Shown here: in pieces, positions 15,201 to 27,200 of the stretch
Layout of the letters: each line of letters begins with the position of its first letter
Position numbering within the stretch: the stretch's first letter is position 1
Source of the DNA: Apus apus
Taxonomy: Eukaryota; Chordata; Aves; Apodiformes; Apodidae
NCBI RefSeq assembly: GCF_020740795.1
Contig: NC_067294.1
Coordinates: forward strand, 1,054,001-1,118,000
Reading direction: 5' to 3'
Length of the DNA stretch: 64,000 nucleotides
Notes under the pieces: generated by a model
Database searches by the model: none
What the model saw: the letters and a program-made list of their open reading frames with translations, nothing else
What the model was told of the DNA's origin: nothing
Program-made: the position numbers and the translations under genes

Positions 15201-18200
15201 GCCCTGCTCTGGGCCAGCGCAGGGAATTCCAAACTTGGAAGAAGTGATTGAAAACTCAGTGTACTCATCCGGTAAGAGCATTTGGCACAGCAGCTAACTA
15301 TGTCCTGAGTCAGTAATAGGCTCCTAAAGCAGTTTAAAAGCACTAAGCCTGATCACTCCTCCCACAAAGCCCAAAGCCAGTGAAGCCACTTTCAGATACG
15401 GGAACTAAAGACATGCATGATCTGTGCTGCCACAAGGGCAGCCTGCAGCAGAACCAGTTCCTTTCTGTTACACTCTTTAATTATAAACTCTCTCTCCTTT
15501 TTGATTGCTATCCATTTTGGGATCTCTCTGGTGTACTCACCAAAACAGCTCTATCCCCTTTGATTACAGGAAGAAGGGAAAACCCACCACTCACAGCCAG
15601 AATGAGGGAAAAAGACAAGTTTACAGCCAGCAGAACCAATGCCGTGAGCTGCGTGAGGCCCTCAAAACGCTCAAGACAGTTACTGCCAGACATGGAAAAC
15701 CAGTGGTTGTTCTCACCTCCTGAAGCTGGGATTCTTTCTTCTTCGAAGACAAGTTTAAGTGCTTTTCTAAGACACCACAATACTTCTCTGTCTCCTTGTC
15801 GTATTTCTTTTTGGCATCCTACAAAACAGAACAAAACGTGTGGTGCTGAACCTAACGACACCAGGACAGGCGTGAGGATCCACGGCATCCCTACGGCACT
15901 GGGCAGGACAAGTCCCAGGCAGGAGCCCACCCCCTGCTGCACAGCACGAGGTGGGACCAAGGCCAAGGGGCATCAGCTGGAAGCAGGTGAAGCTGCTTTT
16001 ATCCCTGAGCCTCAGGCAGCTACAGGAAAACAATTTGTACTGCCAAAATCCAAGACTTGGGGGGACCCCCTCTGCTATTCCCAGGGCCCAAGGCTCAGCA
16101 AAACATCCAGGTCCAGGGCTGGTCCAAAGACAAGTGAGGAAGACACTGAGGAAGGTGCTTGCTAACCAGCACAGTCACAATTCCATCCCACCCCCTGCCA
16201 CTCCTTGCAAGGGCTTATCCCTCTGTGTCACTCAGGACGACGACACGGTAATTGGGCTGTTTGTGGCACGAGCATTAAAGGAGGATTCCAACCTCTTTTG
16301 CACGGCTCATCCCAGCCTCCCCACCCCAACAGGTCAGCACCAAGTCCCCCCCTGACACCTGCTAATAACCAGTTCCCTTCTGAAGGACCCCTTTTTCTCC
16401 TGTTTTTAGAGCTGGACAGCCTGGGTGCTGTGCCAGGGGGCAGCCAGGCACAGGGCTGCCCTGCAGACACAGCCCCAGCGCTGGCACCAGCTCCTGGCTC
16501 AGCAGCAGGTTGTTATAACAACAGGAGAGCCCCAGACAGTGGTTTGATCTGCAGAACAAAGGCAGGAAAGAAGGAGGGGCCAGGCTGTCTCCCAGCCACC
16601 CTCAGCCACCCCGGTGCTTCCCTGGGCTCACCCCTCCTGCCAGGAACTGTCCAAATTCCCCTACAGTGCCCAGGGACACTCCAGGGATGGGGAGCACAGA
16701 CCAGGGGGCTCAGGCAACTGGGAACCCCCCTGAGACAATGCCAGCTCTTGCTTGGAGTAAGAAAAAATCTTCAATTGGCACATGAGTGTTGACCCTTGAC
16801 ACGTTACTTGGTCGTGAGTGAACTCAGAACACTGAGGCACTTTCCCAGGAGATGGATTGTCCCCATGTCCCCCTGCAGCAACACAGCACCTCCTCCCATG
16901 CCCAGCAGCACAGCAGCTCTGGGCTCTGCCCCTGAGCCTGAGCAGGGACTCCCAGAGGAGATAGCAGCCACTTACCTTGGCTGCCCCGATCTGCTCCTTG
17001 CGGAACTTCTCCAGCGGCGTGATCAGCACCTCGCTGGCGTTCTCGATCTGCGGGCAGAGCCGGGCAGAGCTGAGGCCCAGGGGGGCTGAGGGGCTGGTGA
17101 CAAACCTGCTCCTCACCCACTGCACCCAACCAGCACCAGCGCTGGCCGCTCCCCAGCACCAAGGCACCCTTCCTGCCCCTGCAGGCCACGGTGCCCCAGG
17201 TGCCACCACCCCCGTGGCAGTGCCACCCCCACCCGTACCATGCGCATCCGCTCGTCCTCCAGGTTCCTCAGCACGGTGGCAAACTCCTGCAGAGACTTGG
17301 CTGGAAGGGACACAGTGCACAGTCAGCATTTCACAGAATCACAGAATTGCTGGAGTGGGAAGGGACCCCTCAAGATCATCTAGTCCAACCCTCCCACTGC
17401 AGCAGGGTCACCTAGAGCACTTTCCACAGGACTGTATCCAGGCGGGGTTTGAGTATCTCCAAGAGCAGGAGACTCCACAAGCCCCTGGGCAGCCTGTCCC
17501 AGGGCTCTGTCACCCCCACCGTGAAGAAGTTTTTCCTCATATTTAAATGGAACTTCCCATGTTCCAACTTGTACCTGTTGCCCCTCATTCTGACACTGGG
17601 AACTACTGAGAAGAGCACTTTTTATTTTATTGCTAAAGAGAGAGAGAGACTGAACAAGGGGGTTTTGTTTGTGTTTTGGAGGGTTGATTGATTGTGGGTT
17701 TTTATCCTCTTTCCTCTCCCCCCAGAAAGGCCTCCAGGTGCCTACGAAAGCAAGTGGTAGCAGAGCATCCCCAGCCCTGTCTTCCCACCTCCAGAAACAC
17801 CACACCTCCATCTCCAGCCTGCCCAACCCAGCAGCTGGTTGCTGGTCAGCCCCAAGGCTGAGAACAGACTCACCAGCACCTGCATCCCAGCAAGGGGGCT
17901 TGGATGAGAAAGATATTTTTCCTGAGAGAATGGGCACAAATAAATAAGCAAACTTAAATCAGGGCTAAAGCTCATTTGCTCTCCTGGCTCCAGACAATAC
18001 CCACAATAAGCCCTAAGAGTTCAGCAGGGGCAGAGGTGAGATAACATGGAGCAAAGTGGCTGAAGCTTCTACCCTGCACCACAAGAAGCTCCGTGGTGGA
18101 GCCAGGCTTGGTTCAGGGAACTCTGCCAGGCTCCTGCCAGCACAGCAGGCACCTGATGGGTCCTCTGCTCCTCCCCTTCAGATGTATTTAACCATGACCA

Positions 18201-21200
18201 TGCCTCCTGATCCCTGCTCTCCAATGCAAAAGGGCCAGATAATCTAGACTGTTTCAGACAGAGGCAATCTTCTTCCTTTGCTATCTGGCAGGGCTAGATT
18301 TAGGCCAAGAAGCAACAGCTCCTCTCCCTAGGAAGGCTTTGATGATACTGAACCAGGAGAAATACACCATGTCCAGAGAACAGGAGAGCACCCAGACAAA
18401 TTCCCGGACTCTTGGCATGTTCCTGCATGTTTCTCCCCCATGCCCTGCTCAGCTGCAGGGCCCCCCATGGCACCAGGGCTCACCTATGCAGATCTCATCA
18501 TCCGTTTCAGCGTCTCCGATGCAGCGGAATTTAAACTCGTTGAGGGAATCCGCGAACTTGCGCTTGGCCGCCGACAGGTCTGCGGAGAGAGCAGGGGAGG
18601 GGAAACCCCCATGTTGGAAAAGCAAAACGCCCACCAATGGCAGGGTGCAGGAGGATGTGGGACTCCAGCTGGCAAGGCCCAAAGGAGGGACCTGTCCAAC
18701 AGGATCTCCCAGGAGCGTTGCTCTTCTCCTGCACCCACCCCAGGAACGGGGCTCTGCAGGGTCCTGACCAGCACCCAACAAAATACACTATGGGAGATGC
18801 AACCTCCAAATACCATGAGAACCATGCAGGAGCTCCAGCCCCACAGGGCAGGGGCAAACAGTGATGCAGGGATGAGGGGCAGCTCTGCCGGGGCAGCCCC
18901 CGTGCTGCCCCCCAGGAGACAGCCCCTCTGCACAGGCTCCCAGCCCTGCTGGACAAAGGCACATGGACGGCTGGTAACGCAGAGGTTTATTGCTTCCCAA
19001 GCTGCAGATTCTTTCCGAGATCTGAATCCTATTAAGTTCTTACTTGCAGTGACCTGAGCAGATCCAGGATCAGCTTTTGGAACTGGCCCCGTAACCCTGC
19101 ATACACAAACACACACTCCCGAGCACCGCGAGGCCACCGGCACGGAGGGGAGCTGTTAGCGAAGCAACACAAGGGACTGCAGGCACACAGACATTGTCAG
19201 GAAGATCTAACACTAATTCCCCTGTGCATTTCTTCACCCAAAGTCCAAAAATTCAGTAGTTTGGGTTTTTTCCAAGCACAGGTGGAAAAGACACGTGAGC
19301 ACACAAACGCTGTTTCCTCCTCCCGGACACCAACAGCCAAGAGATAACAGCAAAAGAACTCAAGTGTTTTGCTTTCCCTGGGGGATAAGAGAATTTAAAG
19401 CTTTCTCCAAGCATCAAAGCTTGCCTCTGAGTGTCTCTGCTTAAAGCCCTAGGGCTAAATCCTGCCCATAGCTCATTCCTGGCACAGCTCACCCCACCCT
19501 CCAGGTACCCATCCCACTGGTGGTTGCAACGGAGCAGCCCCCTTCTCTCCGGGGCAGCTGGAGGGCTCAGGGACTCCAACCTGGTCCCCAGAGCCGGGTG
19601 GCCTCCTGCCTGCTCTGGAATAATAATGAAGATGACGTTAATGACTTAAGGAGCCACTTCCTCTCCCCAGCTCTGTGCTGACCATCAGCCATGCTCCCCC
19701 CGCCGCACATGGCAGCCTCACCGACACCCTGCCCACGCACGGACCACGCGCAGCCAGAGCCTGGGAAGCCACTGGAAGCCTTTGGAGCTGGTGGCATCTG
19801 TCAGCAATGGCCCACGGCACTTATAAACAGGCGAGGGAAAGGCAGGGGGAGAAGGAGAGAACTCCCAGTGCAACAGTGATAAAGGAGGATCGCTGGCAGC
19901 GCCACGCGACACGGCCAAGTCGCGAGGGCGAAGTGGATGCTAAAATTAGCAGCTAGCTTGGCCAGAAAAGGAGAGGGGGGCACCTGCACCTCTGGGGAAA
20001 GTGAGGAGCCAGGGCAGAGGGTCCCCATCAACCTCTCTGTGCCACCGTTAGATCCACCTGCATTCCTACCATCTCTTTTTCCTAAAAGCTTGAACCTCTC
20101 ATCTACATTTGGTGGAAAAACCCCTTAGTGGAAGCAGCCAGTGTTCCTGGCTGCACTGCAAGGGGGCACAGGGAAAGCAAGGCAGCCCCTTCAGACCAGC
20201 TCAGCACCGAGGCTCCTTCTTCCCCAGGGCTGTGGACAAGCAAACCCCAAATCCTCCAAAGGCCCAAAAGAAACTTCTGCTTCCTCTTTGCAAAACTAAA
20301 ACCACCCTGACCTCACGCATGAGACACTGCTGGGCTGTGCCAAGGGCTGTGAAAGTTTCGCTTCCAAGTTCTCTGGCTGGCTTCGTTAGTCAAGCACAAC
20401 ACCAGGGAAAGCCATCACAAAGTCTGAAAAATCCTTCTGCCTGAGCAACACCACCAGCTCAGGGTCCAGGCACCAGCCGTGGGTGCGCAGCCCACAGTCA
20501 AGGAACCCTTCCTGTGCCCATCACACCTTGTGGCTGCAGCACAGAGCACTGAAGACCTCCAGGGCAGTAAGCAAAGTGTGATGCCCCGCAGAGGCAGCCC
20601 AGGAGGTGAAAACAGCCCTGCACCAGCTGCTGAAACACCAGGAGGGCAGCGGTGGCCCCTGTCACCCCAAGGCTGCAGTCGCCTCAGAGCCACATACCTG
20701 CCTGTGCCCAGGATCCCAGACAAAACCACATGGAGAAGGCACTGGCCAAGAAGAAGCAAAGCAGATCACCATCCCACCTGCAAGATCACACCCACATACT
20801 TGCAGAGGCACAGGGTTGTTATTGCAGTCCTCCTCCTCTCCATCACCACTCATAGCTCCCTATTTACACCCCCAGCTGGCAGGCACAGGGCGATCCCTTC
20901 TGGAAAATCCACTTGACAAAAACCAGGCACAGAGCAGAGGTCCAGCTGAGCAGCTACAGCACCCAGTCAGCCAAAAAAACACCCTTTTAAAGATGACGTA
21001 TCAGCTCGTCACTGCGATACAAGGTCACCTGCTCTGGGGAGCAGTCCACTGGTGCTCCCCTTCTCAAGCACCTTCCCTGCCTGGAAGAGAGTTTATGACC
21101 TGCACCAGGTGCCCAGTGGAGACATGCTCAGCATCCTCACCAGCCACCATGTCCTCACCACCTGCCGCATACTCCCCATCCAGCTCAGGAACAGGGCAGA

Positions 21201-24200
21201 GGGCAGCCTGGGGGCAGCCCCAGTTATCCCCTTTGCCCGTCCCTCCTCCCTCATGCCCAGCTCAGGGGTCAGCCCCCTTCTCCCCTGGTGCCCCACATCT
21301 CTCCTCCTCCCTGCACAGGCCAAGGAGCTGGGTAATTACTGGTGGAGCTCCCATCCCAGCCCCACTTCTCCAGGCCCCAAAGCTCCCTCCTAACCTGACT
21401 GAAGCCGACGTTACCCAGCCCACAGCAGCCCTGCAAGGGATGAGCAGCAAGGGAGCACCTCACACTGCTGATGCCTGTCCTGCTGGAACACTCTGGCACT
21501 CTCCTCCTCCTCCACTATCGAGAGTTAAATCTTTCTGGGAAGTGGCTGCTGTTACTGCAATGAGACTGAAGTGGTTGGTTTCTACATAAAAATCCCCTTC
21601 CAAAGGAATCTGGAACTATTGAGGAAGGCCGTTTATAGCAGGAAGATGTCATGATTTCTCAATCCTCCTCCGTGTGTACGTCATGGCATCAGACCTGACA
21701 TGTCCCTGGTTTTAGGGACCCAGCAGATGGAGCTTTGGCTACTTTGGGGATGTCACCCACACCACAGCCCTGCCACCAGCCACTCTGGCCTCGTCACCGG
21801 CTTCCAGCCCTTTCCCTCTGTGCCACATTCCTGTGCCCAACCCCTCTTTGTGCCCAAGTGGTTAAAACATTTCCAGGCTTTCCCAAAGGGACCACAGAAG
21901 TGAGGCACACTGAAATCTGAAAGCCTGGGCAGATGTACAGCAGGGAGCTTTGCCCTTAAATCCAAATTTATAAGGGGCTGAGCAGAGATTGCAACTCCTC
22001 CACCTGCATGCTTTTCCTGGCTGGGATGGACAGCTGGGAAATGTGATGGCAGGACTCAGAGGGGAACTATAAAACATCAAAATGAGACATCAAGAAGAGA
22101 AACATCCCCTCATGCTCACCAAGGACCAGGTCCCTGTGTTTAAAAGATCAGGTCAGCCAGGGAAAAGGTTATGCTGCTGGCTAACAGTGAGGGCTCTCCC
22201 CAAAGCTGACTTTGCAGCCAGCTTGCCATTTAAGCTGGAAGAAGCAAAAGTAGCTCTGGCTCAGCTGCACTATCAGGCACCCGGGACAGAGGCAGGAGCA
22301 GCAAGATGCTGCTGGACCTTAAGTTCAAGTCAAAGACAAACCTGCTGACAAGCTGGAGTGAAGGGTTAATGCTGCTGCAAAGGGGAAAGGTCTGGATGCT
22401 GAGGAGGCCAGTTGCACCCTGCAAGGCAAGTTCCAGGGCTCTCAGTGTCTGACAGAGGCTGTGCTCACGCAGAGCAGTATTTCTACACTTCCTGAAAAGA
22501 AAATTGCTTAATAGCCTATATTTAATGCTCAATCGGACAACAGGAACTGAGACTCCTGTCCCTTCCTTCCCCCGCGGCAGGGAACAGCCAGGAACAGCAG
22601 GTTCAGGCTGGAGGGTCCCCAGCAGGACAGGAGCCTGTCCCCTCCTCGAGGGAACAGGCCATGAGCCTGGCGTGCAAACCATGCTGCTGCCAGCCCCTGG
22701 GAGGGGACAGGGGACACAGCAGCAGGACACAGAGCAGCAAGGGGCAGCTCCTCACCCCGCACTCCCCGGGTGCCAGCGGGGTCTCTGTGGCTCTGACAGC
22801 GTGCGGCTATGGCAGGGGCTGGCTCACCTCCACCACTGCCTCCAGGGCTGCCAGGAGCTCCTCCACCAATGCCAGGGCAGGATACTGCTGGGGGATCTGC
22901 CTGGTGAAACAGTCCAGGTCCAGATGAAGGTGCCCAGAGAAGGCAGAGCTGGCGGCAGGGAAAGGAGGACACGGCACGTCCGCAGCCCCGGGCCATGGCA
23001 GCCAGCACCGAGCGGCCCCGCGGCAGGCAGGGAGCAGCCAGGACGGGTAATCCTGGGAACAGCCGCCAAAACAGACAGATTATGGCCAGCCAAGGGTGCT
23101 TAGAAAGCAGCAATATGGTGTCTGACCCTGCAGCAAGCACCTGGAGTGCCAGGGCCTCGGGCACCATACCAGAGCAAAGCCACTGTGGGGTCGTGAAACA
23201 TCCCGTGGTGCTGGGGGATGCCCAGGGATGGGGCTTGGCAAAGGCCAGAGGTGGGAATGGCTGACTGGATCCAGCACACAAGCACTCTGCCGTGCTGCTG
23301 AGGCTGGAATGCTCTGCCCAAACCACAGCCCCACAGCTCCTGCAGGAATCCAGCAGTCAGCACCTCGAGCCTGTAAACCACAGTCTGCAGCCACCGGCAT
23401 CAAACTTTGGCCCCCACACAGAGCCAGCCCGTGCACTGCTGAGCACGAAGCACCGGGACAGCATCATTCAACCCTTAATTTGTTCCAAGAACTTCAAATC
23501 CTCTCTCTTTGCACCTCCCAGTGGAGGTCAGTAAAAGCCCCACTCCCACAACACACCGCAGTCTGCTGGACCCGGCACAATCCCCAAGCTGCTTTCATAC
23601 ATAATTAGCAATGACTTGTTTATTAAATAACTTCTCCACTGGGTGGTTGGAGTTAATCAGTGATTTAGGACAGGACTGCAGCTGCTGGCAGGTTCCCCCT
23701 CTGATTCATCACTCTAGTAAATGCATAAAACCACTAACAGAGACTGCCCACCTCCAGCAGCAACTTCTGCCATCGTGTTCATGCACAAAAGCCCAGGGAA
23801 AGGTTGCCCTGGCTCAGCATGTGCCAGAGATCAAGGTTTGAGGGTGCCCCATTAAATGGCAGGTGACCCCAAGGACCGGTGCAACAGGATCCCCCTGCAG
23901 CAGGGAGACATGGCTGCTGTGGCCCCCAGCACCCCAGAACCCACACACAGCCTCCAGCCAAGCAAAACACAGCACCAAGCACCATCTCACCAGCACACAC
24001 AAGGAGGCCAAATCTCACCTCTCCAAATCCCAAAACTTCGTTTTACCATGCAAAAGCTTACAAATACATACATTTACAAACCAGGCTTCAAGGGAATAAC
24101 CCCAAGCTGCTCAGATATCATAGAGTTATAGAATGGTTTGGGTTGGAAGACCTTGTAGATCACCTAGATCCAGTCCCCCTGCACGGGCAGGGACACCTCC

Positions 24201-27200
24201 CATTGAATCAGGTTGCTCAGAGCCCCAAGCACAAGAAAAATTGAATTACCTGTGCAAGATGGCCCCAAGACTGAAGATCCACAGAGGTGCTGCAGATTCT
24301 CCTCAGCCTTTTACTGCAGCCACAGGAGCATGTTGCTCTGCAGCCCAGCCAAGGCATCACCCCATGCCTCGCTTCACACACTCAACTTCGTAGGGCAAAA
24401 TGTTTGCCAAAGGGACAGAGAACCCATTGTAGGATGAATGGGACTATTGACTGGGCTCCAACAACAGATCAGATTTGAGTAAAACGCTGAAGACATGAAT
24501 TATTTCTGCGGCATTTTAGGAGATATAAGTTATGTGCTCCATCAAAAATACAGTCAGCCTTTGGAAGGACCACCTGGTTGCACAGTTAAAATTATCCCCC
24601 TGCTGCCCACCAGCCTGGCCACATCATCTTGCCACCCCCAAATCAATAGTGTTTGGAGTCTTGCCTGGACAGGATCTTTTTGCAAAGCTTCCCAAGATTC
24701 CTGATGAAGAACACTGAAGATCCAAGGAAAGCAGGAGGGACCATAGGGTCTCCTGGAAAGATGGTTGGACTTCCAGAAGAAGGAGGAGGTTTTGTATCTC
24801 AGGGACACAAGGTGACCCTCATACACGGCAGCCCAGTCAGCAGGTGTCTCCCCTGAGCAGCCCTAGTTGAAGGTGAAGGGAGCAGCCCAGCTCCAGGGAA
24901 AAGGAGGTTTTGATGGCAGGGGTCGACTTTCTTTGTGTATTGCTAAGGCAGGTCATGCCCAAGAAGAAAGGGGCAGCTTTAAAAAAAAACTTAAAAGAGA
25001 AAGCAAGAAGGAAGCTCTTACCTGGCTGGTGGGCTGGGGCCACTGCTGGCCTTGGAGTGACTGGGGGAGGCAGCCCCTTCCCGAGTTCTTGCAGGGGAGG
25101 CAGGAGCCTGAGCTCAGCCCCACTCCCAGCTGCAACCCTGGGCACCCGCCCACCAGAGCCCTGCCAGTGAGATGCCACTTCACAGAAGGCTTCAAAATAA
25201 GTAAAATCAAGAGATAAAAGCTGTGTGGGACTCTCAAACATCTGGGCAAGGATGCATGAGGCATCTCAGGCTCCCGCCTGCTCTTCGCATGACCTGTCCA
25301 TGAAATGGTCCAAACCTGCAGCACGTTTTGGGTAAACCTGCTCAAGAAACACCCGTGGTGGTGGCTGGAAGTCTGGCTGCTGGCAGCCCTGCCAGCCTTC
25401 TGCTTCAAGGAAGCGAATTAGACCCTTGCCCTTCTGCCTCTGCTTCTCTCACCTGGATCCAGCCAGGTCTTCCTCAGTTTCTGGACAGCACAGAGCCTGC
25501 TTTGCCACAATCACTTTGAGCAGGGATCTCCCCACCACTCTCCATCCTTCCTCTTCAGCTGTTCTTAAGGCTTGCCCATCACTTCCTAGTACAGTGAAAC
25601 CCAAACAGCAACTTTCATGACTCAGATCTTTATCTCTGATGATTCAGAAACCAGCACATACAGCTCTGCCCATTCCTCCTCTCCCCACACCGCTGGTGGG
25701 AAAGTAGCTTGCCAAGGCAGCAAGGATGCAGTAATTAAGTGGTTAATGAAGAGGTCCTCATCGCTGCCAAGGGTCACACCCAAAGGAACCCTCACTTGAA
25801 GGCCAGGCACATGAACCACCAAACAGCAACGAGCCCAATGACCTCTCCATCCCTCCAGGAAAGGAAGATACAGGGAGGCTCCTGTCTATCCTGTCCTGAT
25901 CTGTATGGAAAGTTTGCACTATTTTCCCTACTTGCCCCAACAGGATTTTGCAGAAGCAATTGCTTCAAAGCAAAGGCAAAGGAAAGTGACAGAAAATAAA
26001 AAACTTGAGAAAACCAGGAGCAGACTAGGAGCACAACCTGCATGTGCAGGGTGAGTAGAGCACCATGAGCTGTCTCTACCTGTGGTGGGGATGGGGAAGA
26101 ACAGAAAACCCGTGAATGACCACAACAATCCCTGGAAAAGCTTCCCGCTTTTGGAGATACTGAGCAGACAGATGTCTGCAGCTGCAGGAAGGCACATCCC
26201 AAAGTGGCTCCTCACTCCCAGCAAGGAGCATGGAGAAATGCAGGGGAGCTGCTCGAGAGCAGAGCCCTCCTGGCACTGGGAACTGCCACAAAACCCCTGG
26301 GATGCCTTTCCAGACAAGGGGCTGAAGCTGGGTATCAACAACCTGGCAGGCAGCTCCCAGGCTGACCGGGCACACCAGATCACCACGGCTGCCCTGCCAC
26401 ACTGCCCAAGGGGCTTCCTGGTGCTTTGCATCACTGCCCACAGCTGCTGGGGGGACATGTGCTGCACAGCCCACTTTCCTCCCCCCCAGGAAGGGGCAGC
26501 ACCTCATCCTGGGGCACGAGCACCGTTTGTGGGTGCCACCCCCAAGACCATCCTGCATTGGTCTTGACCACTCAGAGCATTTCATGCACTTAGCAGCAAA
26601 ACAAAGCAAGGTTTCTCCGCTTCCCCACCCAACTACCAAGTCTGGCACTTTTCCCCGTGTTTATTTTCCTTCACATCCTGGTGTTGTTTTATGGCAGAAC
26701 CCCCCAGCCCAGCCCCTGCTGGGAGCAGCACGCGGGCACCTAGGGAGGGCGGCTGTCCTGCTGCCCCGCGCACCGCCTTGGCCTAAGCCTGGGCCATCAC
26801 AGATATTCCCAAGCTCTTTCAGGCACCAAGGATTTCTGACAGTGCATTGCCCCCCTCCACAAGCTGCCGCTGCTCCAGGCAGGTCGTGCAAACACACCCA
26901 GCCTCACACCTACGAAGAAACTGCCTCTGACGGCACGATGGAAATGCCACGTTTTACTCACAGCTCCCCATGTCCCCCAGCTCGCTGGAGCCTGTGACAA
27001 CATTATGTGCTGTCCCGCTAACTATAATTTCTCCTCAGAGCCTTTTCTGTTTCCTCTCCAAACCTGGGAACAGCCCACAGAAAGGCAGCAGATTACTTTA
27101 CCCCCATTGCCACAATAATTCATCAACTGGAGCCTGGAATCACATTTCATTAGAATAAAATGCCCTGCCTGAGACAGCTAATCGATTTAGAGCAGCTAAT

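Noticed and set aside
15380-16165. 261-codon plus-strand open frame
   Set aside because: It overlaps ARHGAP26 exon 5 in antisense; it is a shadow of the real exon plus intron.
16427-16445. Third CTCF-like motif in intron 4
   Set aside because: The core GCCAGGGGGCAGC fits, but the 5' half mismatches at strongly conserved positions; too weak to call as a site.
20606-21589. 327-codon plus-strand open frame in intron 1
   Set aside because: Low-complexity Pro/Ser/Ala translation, no domain, antisense to the host gene, no supporting splice structure.
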